Shown: in pieces, positions 29,357-38,442 of the stretch
Numbering within the stretch: position 1 is the stretch's first letter
How the letters are laid out: each line of letters opens with the position of its first letter
Origin: Mycobacteriales bacterium
Lineage (GTDB): Bacteria; Actinomycetota; Actinomycetes; JAFAQI01; DASSKL01
Length of the DNA: 43,531 nucleotides
Direction: 5' to 3'
Assembly: GCA_035690485.1 (NCBI GenBank)
Contig: DASSKL010000090.1
Coordinates: 1 to 43,531 of the forward strand
Made by a program: the position numbers and the translations under genes
Notes under the pieces: model-generated
The model's database searches: none
The model's input: only the letters and a program-made list of their open reading frames with translations
What the model was told of the DNA's origin: nothing

Positions 29357-30787
29357 ATGACGGCGGCGGCGAGCAGGCGTGTCACGGCGGCTCAGGCCGG
29401 GGTGCTGCTCGTCGCCGCACTGGTCGCGGCGCTGATCGCGAGCGCCCGCGGCAGCAGTGCCGCCACCCCGGTGCGTTACGAGACCGTCGCCGTAACGACC
29501 GGCGCAGTGACCGATCGGATCTCGGCGACCGGAAGCGTCGCGGCGCAGGCGACCGTCGACCTGGCCTTCGGCACGACGGGCCAGCGGGTGACCGCGGTCG
29601 ACGTGCATCCCGGTCAGACCGTCGCGAAGGGCCAGCTGCTGGCCACCGTCGACGACACGGCCGCGACGCTGCAGGTCGCCACCGCGCAGGCAGAGCTGAC
29701 CCTGGCGACCGCTCAGGCGTCGACGACGTCGGCCGCTGGCACGGGCACCGCGCCGGCCGACGCCACCGCCGGCGGATCAGCAGGCGGTTCCGCACCGTCC
29801 GGATCGCCGCCCGCCGGGTCCGCGCCGAGGACGTCCTGTACGACGACCACCACGAACGTCGAGCCGGCACCGGCGACCGGCCGCACCGGCACGTCGGCAG
29901 GCAGCACCAGCGGGCAGCCGGTCGCGAGCCACTCGCCGCGACCGACGCCCGGCCCCACGGAGTCGACGACGCCTACGCCGACGACCGCGCCGACGGGGCC
30001 GACGGCCACGAGCGGGCCGTCGACCGGTTCAAGTCCGTCCGCGCCATCGCGGCACCCGACGGACGGCGTCACCACGACCAAGACCTGCACAACCACGAGC
30101 GGCGGCCGGTCCACCCAGACGTCCGGCAGCTCGACCTCCGCCGCCCGTAGCACCGGGTCGAGCGGCGGAACGGGGGGCGGTGGCGGCGGCGCGACCTCGA
30201 TCAACGACGCGCAGGAGCAGCTGACAGCGGCGCAAGCGACACTGGCCGGCACCAAGCTGCTCGCGCCGCAACCGGGCGTCATCACCGCGGTCGACCTCGT
30301 CGTCGGCGCGCTCCCGGGCACGCCGGCCGTGGAGCTGCGCACCACGGGGCTCGCCGTGCAGGTGCTCGTGCAGGAGCAGGACGCGCCGTACGTGCAAGCC
30401 GGGCAGAACGTGCAGCTGACGTTCAGCGCTCTCGGCCTGTCGGGCAGCGGGACCGTCGTCGCCCCTCCGCTGGAGCCGCAGACCGGCTCCGGGCTCGCCA
30501 GTTCAGTAGTGAGCTACCCGGTGACGGTGTCGATCGTCGACCCGCCCCCGGCGCTGCTGCCGGGCATGTCGGTCTCGGCCACGTGGACGGCTGCGACCCG
30601 CGACCAGGTGCTCACCGTCCCGACGAGCGCGATCCAGAGCGGTGACGCGGGCTACGTCGTACGCGTGCTCGACAACGGCAGTCCCGTCACCCGTCCCGTC
30701 ACGGTCGGGCTGTCGGACTCCTCGCTGACGGAGGTGACCGGTGGGCTGTCTCCGGGGGACCAAGTGGTGACCGGCGTACGCGCGTGA
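29357..30787 (+). CDS. Second HlyD-type adaptor with a large low-complexity insert
   Basis: The 476-residue protein has an N-terminal membrane helix (AQAGVLLVAALVAALIASAR), the first lipoyl half (VTDRISATGSVAAQATVDLA and VDVHPGQTVAKGQLLATVDD), then half of a helical hairpin (LQVATAQAELTLATAQAS). The hairpin is interrupted by roughly 150 residues of Ser/Thr/Pro/Gly low-complexity sequence. The return helix (INDAQEQLTAAQATLAGT), the second lipoyl half (LLAPQPGVITAVDL) and the barrel domains follow. Such an insert at the tip of the hairpin is unusual. The reading frame is continuous across it, with no sign of frameshift. The gene is tightly linked to the anchored DUF5666-like gene and is the second adaptor in the operon. 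Confidence 0.85.
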   Translation: MTAAASRRVTAAQAGVLLVAALVAALIASARGSSAATPVRYETVAVTTGAVTDRISATGSVAAQATVDLAFGTTGQRVTAVDVHPGQTVAKGQLLATVDDTAATLQVATAQAELTLATAQASTTSAAGTGTAPADATAGGSAGGSAPSGSPPAGSAPRTSCTTTTTNVEPAPATGRTGTSAGSTSGQPVASHSPRPTPGPTESTTPTPTTAPTGPTATSGPSTGSSPSAPSRHPTDGVTTTKTCTTTSGGRSTQTSGSSTSAARSTGSSGGTGGGGGGATSINDAQEQLTAAQATLAGTKLLAPQPGVITAVDLVVGALPGTPAVELRTTGLAVQVLVQEQDAPYVQAGQNVQLTFSALGLSGSGTVVAPPLEPQTGSGLASSVVSYPVTVSIVDPPPALLPGMSVSATWTAATRDQVLTVPTSAIQSGDAGYVVRVLDNGSPVTRPVTVGLSDSSLTEVTGGLSPGDQVVTGVRA

Positions 30788-30817
30788 ATCCACGGTTTTC
30801 GCGCGCATCCTCGGTTT
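30788..30817. repeat. Short tandem repeat before the DUF1345-like gene
   Basis: ATCCACGGTTT and ATCCTCGGTTT differ by one base and are repeated with a 19-bp period between the second adaptor and the following gene, ending 10 bp before its start. They may be a regulator site or part of a promoter. Confidence 0.35.
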
Positions 30818-30827
30818 ACTGAAGGGC

Positions 30828-31523
30828 GTGCGGGGCGGGGACGAAGCGACGACATCGGTCGAGAGCAGGCCGTCGTGGCGCCGGATCAGCCGGGGTGAGA
30901 ACCGGCTGCCGGTCATGCTCGCAGTGCTGGCCGCGGTCGCCCTGCAGATCCTGCTGCCGGACAAGCTCGCGCTGAAGCCGCACTACCTGCTGCCCGCGCT
31001 CGAGCTCGCCCTGCTGGCGTTGCTCACCTCGCTGAACCCGGTCTACCTCGACCGGCGCCACCCCCTCGCCCGGCACGCGAGCATCGGCCTCACGGCGCTC
31101 GTCACGCTGGCGAACATGATCTCGGCAGCGCTGCTGATCGAGCAGATCCTCAACGGCCGGGTGGGTGGGGACGCGAAGGGGCTGCTCGGCAGCGGCGCCG
31201 CGATCTACCTCACCAACGTCATCGCTTTTGCCTTGTGGTATTGGGAAATAGACCAGGGCGGCCCGTTCGAGCGCGCGGCCGGCGGCCACGACGCACCGGA
31301 CTTCCTGTTCCCGCAGATGGCCACCGCGGAGCTCGCCGAGGCCGACTGGAAGCCGATGTTCACCGACTACCTCTACGTGAGCTACACGAACGTCGTGGCC
31401 TTCAGCCCGACCGACACGATGCCGCTGACCCGCACCGCGAAGCTGCTGATGCTCGCCCAGTCGGCCGTGGCGGTCTGCGTCGTCGCGCTGGTCGTCGCGC
31501 GCGCGGTCAACGTCCTGCACTGA
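30828..31523 (+). CDS. DUF1345-like integral membrane protein
   Basis: The 231-residue protein has about five hydrophobic helices. The C-terminal part reads FTDYLYVSYTNVVAFSPTDT followed by MPLTRTAKLLMLAQS, which is close to the conserved end of the DUF1345/ion-channel-like family in actinobacteria. The middle has IYLTNVIAFALWYWEIDQGG, a segment also conserved there. Its function is unknown; a channel or pore role has been suggested from the TxxAFSPTDT loop but not shown. It starts at GTG 40 bp after the adaptor operon, on the same strand, behind the tandem repeat. Confidence 0.8.
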   Translation: MRGGDEATTSVESRPSWRRISRGENRLPVMLAVLAAVALQILLPDKLALKPHYLLPALELALLALLTSLNPVYLDRRHPLARHASIGLTALVTLANMISAALLIEQILNGRVGGDAKGLLGSGAAIYLTNVIAFALWYWEIDQGGPFERAAGGHDAPDFLFPQMATAELAEADWKPMFTDYLYVSYTNVVAFSPTDTMPLTRTAKLLMLAQSAVAVCVVALVVARAVNVLH

Positions 31524-31654
31524 GGCTGGTGCTTCACCCTCGACGCGATCGGGGGTCTTCGGCGTGTCCGCCGGCGTCGCCAGCCGAAGCCCGTGAGGTG
31601 TCGCCTGGACCGGCGTGGGCGCCCGCCCCGGCTCGCCGTCTGCCGCGAACCCGG

Positions 31655-32464
31655 TTAGGAAGCGCGCTGGAGGAAGTCGCCGACGACGGCATTCCAGCGC
31701 TCGGGTTGCTCGAAGTACGGCGAATGGCCCGCGTCGGCGATGACCTCCACCCGCGCGCCGGGCACCTTTGCCGACGTCCGTTCGATCCAGTCCGGGGGGA
31801 AGATGTCGTCGTCCGCGCCGACGACGAACAGCACCGGGCAGCCGATCGCCGCGACCTGCTCGTCGGTGAAGAGCACCTCGCTCAGTCCCAGCGTCGCGCT
31901 GGCCGGCGGCTGCTCGTCCGCGGCCAGGCCGGACCGGCCGATCTGCTGGTAGAGAAACGCGCGGTCCGGATGCTGCTCGGCGAACCGATCACTCAGCGCC
32001 GGGTGGTATCCGACGACCGGCTGCGGCCGGCGCGGCAGCCCGACGCGCTCGAGCCACTCGCGCACGGAGATGCCGGCCAGGCTGTCCGCGATGACCAGAC
32101 TGCGCACTCTTTCCGGGGCAGCCAGTGTGGCCCCCATGGCGGCCCAGCCACCCATCGACTGGCCGACCACATGCGCCCGTGGCGCCCCGACCGCGTCGAG
32201 GATGCGGACGAGGTCGCGTGCCGCCGACCGGGGGTTCGCATCGTCGTTCCTGTTCGTGGACGCGCCGAACCCGCGCTGGTCCCACGTCACGACGCGGTAG
32301 GTGCGGGCGAAGTGCGGCACCTGCTGGAACCACACCGTGCGGTTGCCGCCCGCTCCGTGGCCCAGCACCAGGACATCGGCGTCAGGCGGTCCGGAAACCT
32401 CGTAGTAGATGGACTCGCCGTCGCTGTCGCAGCTACCGATCGACCAGGGAATGTCGCTGGGCAT
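31655..32464 (-). CDS. Alpha/beta hydrolase
   Basis: The 269-residue protein has the canonical alpha/beta hydrolase features: the oxyanion HGAGGNRTVW segment, WDQRGFGAS, the nucleophile elbow VGQSMGGWAAMG (Ser in GxSxG), the acid in VVGADDDIFPP and the terminal histidine in DAGHSPYFEQP. It is cytoplasmic with no signal peptide. The family includes esterases, epoxide hydrolases and haloperoxidase-like enzymes, and the substrate is not predictable. The start ATG lies at the end of a divergent intergenic region shared with the response regulator gene, about 160 bp away. Confidence 0.9.
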   Translation of the reverse strand: MPSDIPWSIGSCDSDGESIYYEVSGPPDADVLVLGHGAGGNRTVWFQQVPHFARTYRVVTWDQRGFGASTNRNDDANPRSAARDLVRILDAVGAPRAHVVGQSMGGWAAMGATLAAPERVRSLVIADSLAGISVREWLERVGLPRRPQPVVGYHPALSDRFAEQHPDRAFLYQQIGRSGLAADEQPPASATLGLSEVLFTDEQVAAIGCPVLFVVGADDDIFPPDWIERTSAKVPGARVEVIADAGHSPYFEQPERWNAVVGDFLQRAS

Positions 32465-32626
32465 GAGGGCTTCCTATCGCAAAGCACCGTGGTCCGGGAC
32501 GCGACGAGTGGATCGCCCAGCGGCGCGGTCCGCGTTCGGGAGGCTGACGGGTACGCCGACGGCATGACAGCCATCCCCGCCACGCAGCGAGCACGCCTTC
32601 CGCCCGTCTGCGCCAGGATTCCTGGC

Positions 32627-33316
32627 ATGGACAGCGCAGCAGCGCCACTACGGGTCCTGATCGCCGAGGACGCCTACATCGCCCGCGAGGGCACCCGGCG
32701 CCTCCTCGAGGAGCAGGCCGGGGTGGAGGTCGTCGGTGTGGCCGGGAACTACGAGGAGGTGCTCGCGGCAGCACGGCAGCTGCACCCAGACGCCGTGCTG
32801 ATGGACGTGAAGATGCCGCCGACGTACTCGATGGAGGGCATCGAGGCCGCTCACGTGATCAAGCGTGAGCGACCGGAGACCGGGATTGTGGTGCTGTCCC
32901 AGCACGACGACGAGGAATACGTGTGGGCACTGCTGAAGAACGGCGTCGACGGTTACGGCTACCTGCACAAGGTGCGAGTCGGCGACGCCGACCAGCTGCT
33001 CCGCGCGCTCCGCGAGGTCGCGGCCGGCGGTTCAGCGCTGGACCCGAGGATCGTAGAGACGCTCCTGCAGCGACGGGCACGCAAACCCGGGTCCCGGCTC
33101 GCGACGCTCACGCCGAGCGAGCTGCAGGTCCTCGAGCTGATGGCGGCGGGGCGGTCCAACCAGGCGATCGCCGACGAGCTCTACCTGTCGGTCGGCGCGG
33201 TGGAGAAGCGCATCGCGACGGTGTTCGGGAAGCTGGGCGTCGGCCCCGAGCCGGAGCTGAACCGGCGGGTCGCCGCGGTGCTGATCTACCTGCGGGAGTC
33301 GGCCGGCACCGGCTGA
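32627..33316 (+). CDS. NarL/LuxR-family response regulator
   Basis: The 229-residue regulator has a receiver domain (residues 8-125) with acidic pocket E14-D15, phospho-acceptor Asp60 in DAVLMDVKMPP, Ser91 and Lys115. It ends with a LuxR-type helix-turn-helix (about 155-215: LTPSELQVLELMAAGRSNQA, then DELYLSVGAVEKRI). Its natural partner is probably the convergent NarX-like kinase downstream: the two genes are tail-to-tail and overlap by 31 bp, an unusual arrangement for a two-component pair. The ATG with AGGA upstream was chosen; an ATG 21 codons earlier is possible. Confidence 0.93.
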   Translation: MDSAAAPLRVLIAEDAYIAREGTRRLLEEQAGVEVVGVAGNYEEVLAAARQLHPDAVLMDVKMPPTYSMEGIEAAHVIKRERPETGIVVLSQHDDEEYVWALLKNGVDGYGYLHKVRVGDADQLLRALREVAAGGSALDPRIVETLLQRRARKPGSRLATLTPSELQVLELMAAGRSNQAIADELYLSVGAVEKRIATVFGKLGVGPEPELNRRVAAVLIYLRESAGTG

Positions 33317-35526
33317 GCCGGCCGCCGCGGATCCGACCCGAGCGGGATCGCCGCGCTCACCCGCGTGCCCTGCCCCACCGTGCTGTGCACGGCGAGCGTG
33401 CCGCCGACGGCCGCCATCCGGTCGCGCATGTTCTGCAGGCCGCTGCCGCCGCCGCCACGTGCGGCGAAGCCCGGGCCCGCGTCGACGACCTCCAGCGACA
33501 CGGTCTCGCCCTCGGCGTGCAGCCACACCGCGATCGACGCGCCGTCGGCGTGCTTGTAGGCGTTCGTGAGTCCCTCGAGCGCGACAAAGTACAGCGCGGC
33601 CTCGGCCTCCCGGTCCAGCCGCCGGCCGAGCAGCGCGTCGTCGACCTCGATGCAGACAGTGACCGGCATTCGCGCGGCCTGCGTCCGCAGCGCCGCCGCC
33701 AGCCCCTGATCGCTCAACACGCTCGGGTAGATGCCGCGGCCTAGCTCCTGCAGGGCGAACACCGCGTCCTCGGCCTCCGCCGCCAGAGCCGCGAGCTGCG
33801 GCGCGCCTTCACCGGCCGCCCGGTGCAGCCGGGCCACCAGCGCGACCAGTTGCTGCTGGACACCGTCGTGCAGGTTGCGCTCGATGCGACGGCGTTCCTC
33901 GTCTTGCGCGCTGACCAGCCGCTGCCGGGAGCGCGCCAGCTCCACCGCCTGCTCCTCGATCTGGGCGAGCCGCTCGCGCAGCTGCGCCTCCAGGCGCAGG
34001 TTGCGCAGCCGCATCGCGCACTCCCGACCGAGCATCTCCAGCAACTCGAAGTCCCCGGCGCGCAGCCGGTCACCACGACGCCCGCCACAGGCCAGCAGCC
34101 CCACGAGATCCTCACCCGCAACGAGCGGAACGACCGCCTCCGGTGGGGCCGGCCACAGCGGGTCGAGCTCACGCATCGGCGGCCCATCGAGGACGGCGGT
34201 GTGCGCGTCGTGCAGCGTCGCAACCGTCGGGTCGGAGAGGGCGACTGCCTCCGTCGGTGTGGCGCCGCTGAGGCCGAGAGGACGCAACGTCGTAGCCACC
34301 GGTGAGGTCGCGAGCAGCCACAACCCGGCCCACTCCACCTGCAGGCCGCGGCGAATTCCCTCGCAGACAAGAGGGCCGAGCCGGTCGAGGTCGGCGGCGC
34401 GCAGCGTCTCCCACACGCCGGACAGCAGCACGTAGGGCCGCGTCCGGTGCCGATAGACCAGCCGCTCGGCGGTCGCCTCCAGTCGCCGGCGAGCGGGGTG
34501 GAACACGACCGTCACGAGCAGCGCGATCGCGACCGCAGTCGCGGCGTCACGGCCACCCACGAGCAGCCCCGCCGCCAGCGCCGGGACCAGCAGCAGCGCG
34601 GACAAGGCGGCCCACAGCACGGCGTACACGAGCGTGCGCGAAACGACGAGGTCGATGTCCCACAGCCGGTAGCGCAGCATCGCGACGGTCGCGCCGATCA
34701 TCGGCAGCGGCTGGGTAGCGATGCTGAACGCGAGGCCGAGATTGCCGAACGCGCTGCCCCGGGTCACCAGCGTGGCGCCGACGATCTGCATGACGATCGT
34801 GGTCGCTGACGCGTAGAGCAGCCACCGGACCTGCTCGCGCAGCACGGCGTCCCCGCGCCGGAAGCGCTGCACCAGGTCGCCGAGCGCGACCAGTGGCAGC
34901 AGCAGCACCAGATCGGAGGCGCTGGCAGCCCCCGGCCACGCACCCGCGAACGGGCCGCCCGCCCCAGGCGGCACCGCCGTCCCCTTGTAGAAGTCGAACA
35001 CCCGGTCCGCCGGCCCGACCAGCCACACGACGGCGCTGACCGCGACGCAGAACGCGAGCGACGCGACGAAGACCGCGCGCCACCGCCGGCTGCCGATGCG
35101 CCCCTCCGGGAACCACAGGATGAACAGCACCCACGCCGCGACGAGCACGCGGGAGAACGCCACGACCGCGAACGCAGCCTGCGCCGCGAGGTGCGGGATC
35201 GGGTGCGCGGCGCCGTAGTCGAGTGCGCTCGCGGCCAGACTGCCCAGGCCGAAACCGAGGCCGGTGACCGTCAGCAGCGGGCCGATGCGCTGCGCCGGCC
35301 GGTGCAGCCGGATCAGGCCGCCGAGTGCACCGACCGACATCGCCAGCACGACCGGCCCGAGGCTGCGCGCGCGGATCCCGCCGGCCAGCAGCTGCAGGGC
35401 GAGCGCCGCCGCCAGCAACGTGGCGACGGCCAGCACGGGTGCAGCAAGGCGCGCACGCCGCCCGACCCGCAACATCGGCTGATCGTCAGCGGCGCCCGCT
35501 CGCTGGTCAATGCGGATGGCCCCCAC
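33286..35526 (-). CDS. NarX-like sensor histidine kinase with multi-helix membrane domain and GAF-like domain
   Basis: The protein (up to 746 residues) has about eight to ten membrane helices in the first 350 residues and a GAF-like sensor region (about 370-505). A coiled-coil linker leads to the HisKA_3 dimerisation box DEERRRIERNLHDGVQQQLV with phospho-acceptor His553. The ATPase domain has EGLTNAYKHAD, DAGPGF and GSGLQNMRDRMAAVGG. This is the NarX/DesK-type subfamily, which pairs with NarL-type regulators, and such a regulator is encoded convergently just beyond its stop codon. An internal ATG at residue 18 (MLRVGRR) is a plausible alternative start. The signal is unknown; the membrane domain suggests a membrane or small-molecule cue. 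Confidence 0.93.
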   Translation of the reverse strand: MGAIRIDQRAGAADDQPMLRVGRRARLAAPVLAVATLLAAALALQLLAGGIRARSLGPVVLAMSVGALGGLIRLHRPAQRIGPLLTVTGLGFGLGSLAASALDYGAAHPIPHLAAQAAFAVVAFSRVLVAAWVLFILWFPEGRIGSRRWRAVFVASLAFCVAVSAVVWLVGPADRVFDFYKGTAVPPGAGGPFAGAWPGAASASDLVLLLPLVALGDLVQRFRRGDAVLREQVRWLLYASATTIVMQIVGATLVTRGSAFGNLGLAFSIATQPLPMIGATVAMLRYRLWDIDLVVSRTLVYAVLWAALSALLLVPALAAGLLVGGRDAATAVAIALLVTVVFHPARRRLEATAERLVYRHRTRPYVLLSGVWETLRAADLDRLGPLVCEGIRRGLQVEWAGLWLLATSPVATTLRPLGLSGATPTEAVALSDPTVATLHDAHTAVLDGPPMRELDPLWPAPPEAVVPLVAGEDLVGLLACGGRRGDRLRAGDFELLEMLGRECAMRLRNLRLEAQLRERLAQIEEQAVELARSRQRLVSAQDEERRRIERNLHDGVQQQLVALVARLHRAAGEGAPQLAALAAEAEDAVFALQELGRGIYPSVLSDQGLAAALRTQAARMPVTVCIEVDDALLGRRLDREAEAALYFVALEGLTNAYKHADGASIAVWLHAEGETVSLEVVDAGPGFAARGGGGSGLQNMRDRMAAVGGTLAVHSTVGQGTRVSAAIPLGSDPRRPAQPVPADSRR

Positions 35527-35531
35527 TGCTG

Positions 35532-35562
35532 CGGAGGCTAACCCGAACCGAGCCGGAGGCTA
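35532..35562. repeat. CGGAGGCTA direct repeat, 22-bp period
   Basis: CGGAGGCTA occurs twice with starts 22 bp apart, two helical turns, just upstream of the kinase gene start and on the promoter side of the divergent membrane protein gene. It is a possible binding site for the NarL-type regulator or another factor. Confidence 0.35.
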
Positions 35563-35642
35563 CCCGGCTTGGCCGGATTGCCTCGCGCCACGACCCTGGC
35601 ACCGGCTCTCACCGCAACCGCACTGACCGACAAGGAGACCTC

Positions 35643-36290
35643 ATGTCCAAACCCGCCCGCGCCGGGGCCGTCGCTCTCGTGGCCGGACCTGTCCTCGGCC
35701 TCGTCTCGATGCTCGTGCTGCCCACCCTGTCCGACGGCGGCAGCGACCTGGTCAAGGCACTGACGGCGCAGCACGGCGCGATGGTCACCGGCCTCACCCT
35801 GCAAACGCTGTCGATCCCGATCATGATCGCCGGACTGGTCTGGCTGGCGATCACCCTTGTTCCGCACTCCCCCCGGCTGGCCGTGGCCGGCGGCATCGCC
35901 GGCGTAGCCGGCGGGCTGGTGATCCTGTTCGAGGACGGCGTGGCCGACAGCGCCCCCTCCATCGTGAGCTCGCTCGACCCGAACCACGCGACGACGGCGC
36001 TCGACCGGATCAGTTCCAGCGCCGCCGCTTCCGTGGACCCGCTCGCCCTGCTCTTCGACCTCGGCGTCGCGCTGCTCGCGTTCGCTGCCGTCCGCGGTGG
36101 CGCGCCCCGCTGGATCGCGCCGACCCTCACGGTGTGCGCGTTCGCGCAAGGCGTCGGCTTCGGGTCGGGCGCGCGGCCGCTCGTCGCCGTCGCCTTCGCC
36201 GCCATGGCCGTGCTGCTCGGGCTGGTCGTGCGGTCGCTGCGCTCGTCCGACGTCTGGCACGCCTCGCCGCAGTCGGTCGCCGTCGCCTGA
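35643..36290 (+). CDS. Small integral membrane protein upstream of the MMPL transporter
   Basis: The 215-residue protein has AAGGAGA before its ATG. It contains about five to six hydrophobic helices (for example AGAVALVAGPVLGLVSMLVL near the N-terminus and LVAVAFAAMAVLLGLVVRSL near the C-terminus) with short loops, including DGGSDLVKALTAQHGAM. No catalytic motif is visible. Similar proteins in actinobacteria are annotated only as membrane proteins. It is followed 1 bp later by the MMPL transporter gene, so the two form an operon. It could be an accessory or signalling part of that transporter; this is inference. Confidence 0.75.
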   Translation: MSKPARAGAVALVAGPVLGLVSMLVLPTLSDGGSDLVKALTAQHGAMVTGLTLQTLSIPIMIAGLVWLAITLVPHSPRLAVAGGIAGVAGGLVILFEDGVADSAPSIVSSLDPNHATTALDRISSSAAASVDPLALLFDLGVALLAFAAVRGGAPRWIAPTLTVCAFAQGVGFGSGARPLVAVAFAAMAVLLGLVVRSLRSSDVWHASPQSVAVA

Positions 36291-36291
36291 C

Positions 36292-38442
36292 ATGCACCGA
36301 CTCGCCAGCGCCGTCCTGCGGCACCCGAGGCTCGTCGTCCTCGGCTGGCTGCTGCTGGCACTCGGCGGCGCGGCCACCGCCTCGCACACGATCGGCCGGT
36401 TCACCGACACCTACGCCATGCCGGCTCAGCCCAGCTACGAGGCCGACCAGCACGTCTTACGGCTCTTCGGCAACGGTGGCCAGCAGGAGCCGATCGTCCC
36501 GGTCGTGACCGCGCCGGCGGGGAAGACCCTCGCCGACCCCCAGCAGCTGGCGCTCGCGGCGGGCATTCTGGCCGCCGCGAGCCGCCATGCCGACGTACGC
36601 GTCGTCGACTACGCGAACACCCACGACCGCACGTTCCTCACCCGTGACCGGCGCAGCACCTTCGCGCTCGTCTTCACCCCCCGCAACAGCAAGCAGAACG
36701 GCCAGTCCAAGCTCGACCACACGCTGGCCGCCGCGGTCCGCCGGGCCGCGCCCGAGGGGTGGACGGTGCACGTCACCGGCATGCGCGAGCTCACCAACGC
36801 CGCGCCACCGAAGAAGAGCGCCGGCGTGGCCGCCGAGAGCATGATCGGTGGCCTCGGCGCGCTCGTCGTGCTCGTGGTCGTCTTCGCCAGCCTCCTCGTC
36901 GCGCTGCCGCTGCTCGTCGCCGCGATCTCGATCCTCACGACGTTCCTGCTGCTCGGCGGACTCACCGCCCTGACCGATGTCAGCTTCATCGTCGAGTACC
37001 TCGTCGCCCTGATCGGCCTCGGCGTCGCGATCGACTACTCGCTGCTCGTACTCACCCGCTGGCGCGAGGAACGGGCGGCCGGGCTCGACGCCCGCGCTGC
37101 CGCCCTCGCCGCGACGGTCGCCGCCGGCCGCGCCGTTGTGTTTTCCGGACTGACCGTGGCCGCGGGGCTGCTCTCCCTCGTCGCGCTGAACGTGCCGTTC
37201 CTGCGCTCCATCGGTTACGCCGGCATGCTCATCCCGCTCGTCTCCGTTGCGGTGGCGGTGACCCTCCTCCCCGTGCTCCTCGCGCGCGTCGGCGACCGGC
37301 TCGAGTGGCCACACGAACGGCGGGAAGACGCGGTCAGCACCACCTGGTCCCGGTGGGCAGCCGCCGTCTACCGGCACAAGATCGTCGCCGCCCTGCTCGG
37401 GCTCGCCGTCCTCGCAGCACTCGCGACGCCGCTGCTGGCGATCCGGCTCGGTGAGCCGCGCACCGCGACCCTGAGCAAGCAGGGCCCGGCGCGGACCGCA
37501 CTCGACACGCTCACCCACGGTGGCGTCCCGAGCGGGGTCCTCACGCCCCTAGAGGTGCTCGTGCACGGTGACCCCGCGCCGGTCGAGACCCGGCTGCGCA
37601 GCGTGAGCGGCGTACACGCCGTGGTCGCGCCCGCGACGGCCCGCCGCGCGGGGACGGCCCTCGTCGACGTGCTGCCGGCCGCGGAGGCCGGCCAGCACGC
37701 CGGCAAGGCCACGGTCACCGCCGTCCGCGACGCGGTACGCGACGACCCGGCCGTCATCGGCGTCGCGGGGGTCGGCCCATCGACGGTCGACGCCGTGCAT
37801 GCGATCTACGGCAACTTCCCGCTCATGCTCGCGACGATCGCCGTGCTGACGTTCCTGCTGCTCACCCGCGCGCTGCGGTCGGTCGCCCTTGCCGTGAAGG
37901 CGGTGTTGCTCAACCTGCTGTCGGTGGCCGGCGCGTACGGCGTGCTGGTGATGGTCTGGCAGTGGGGCTGGGGAAGCAGCGCGGTGTGGGGCGTCGACGC
38001 GACAGGAGCGGTGACGTTCTGGGTCCCCGTCTTCGTCTTCGCGTTCCTGTTCGGTCTGTCGATGGACTACGAGGTGTTCATCCTCGCGCGCATCCGTGAG
38101 GAGTACGACCGCACCGGCTCCACCGAGCGTGCGGTGGTGGAGGGGCTCGCCCGCACCGGACGCATCGTCACCAGCGCCGCAGCGATCCTCGCCCTCGCGT
38201 TCCTCGCGATGTCAACCGGCCCGCAGACCGACATCAAGATCCTCGCCACCGGCCTCGGCGCCGGCATCCTGCTGGACGCCCTCGTCGTCCGCAGCCTCGT
38301 CGTGCCGGCGCTGGTCGCGCTGTTCGGCCACTGGAACTGGTGGCTTCCCGAACGCGTCGCGCGCCGGTTACGACTGCATGACGATTCAGCGCCCAGCGGC
38401 CGCGGCGTGAGGGGTACGTCGAGGCAGGTGCTTGATCGTTAA
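36292..38442 (+). CDS. MMPL-family RND transporter
   Basis: The 716-residue protein has the MmpL/RND layout: an N-terminal helix (LVVLGWLLLALGGAATASH), a roughly 160-residue extracytoplasmic domain, five membrane helices, a second loop domain and six more helices. Conserved MMPL features are VALIGLGVAIDYSLLVLTRW and FLFGLSMDYEVFILARIREE, the paired Asp-Tyr motifs of the proton-relay helices. The family exports lipids, siderophores or drugs using the proton gradient. It is shorter than mycobacterial MmpL3-type proteins and has no large C-terminal domain. It lies immediately after the small membrane protein gene in a region with a two-component system on its left. Confidence 0.92.
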   Translation: MHRLASAVLRHPRLVVLGWLLLALGGAATASHTIGRFTDTYAMPAQPSYEADQHVLRLFGNGGQQEPIVPVVTAPAGKTLADPQQLALAAGILAAASRHADVRVVDYANTHDRTFLTRDRRSTFALVFTPRNSKQNGQSKLDHTLAAAVRRAAPEGWTVHVTGMRELTNAAPPKKSAGVAAESMIGGLGALVVLVVVFASLLVALPLLVAAISILTTFLLLGGLTALTDVSFIVEYLVALIGLGVAIDYSLLVLTRWREERAAGLDARAAALAATVAAGRAVVFSGLTVAAGLLSLVALNVPFLRSIGYAGMLIPLVSVAVAVTLLPVLLARVGDRLEWPHERREDAVSTTWSRWAAAVYRHKIVAALLGLAVLAALATPLLAIRLGEPRTATLSKQGPARTALDTLTHGGVPSGVLTPLEVLVHGDPAPVETRLRSVSGVHAVVAPATARRAGTALVDVLPAAEAGQHAGKATVTAVRDAVRDDPAVIGVAGVGPSTVDAVHAIYGNFPLMLATIAVLTFLLLTRALRSVALAVKAVLLNLLSVAGAYGVLVMVWQWGWGSSAVWGVDATGAVTFWVPVFVFAFLFGLSMDYEVFILARIREEYDRTGSTERAVVEGLARTGRIVTSAAAILALAFLAMSTGPQTDIKILATGLGAGILLDALVVRSLVVPALVALFGHWNWWLPERVARRLRLHDDSAPSGRGVRGTSRQVLDR

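Noticed and set aside
28426-30150. Plus-strand open frame of over 570 codons across the permease end and second adaptor
   Set aside because: Arg/Gly-rich alternative frame with no start signal; the overlapping genes have clear family motifs.
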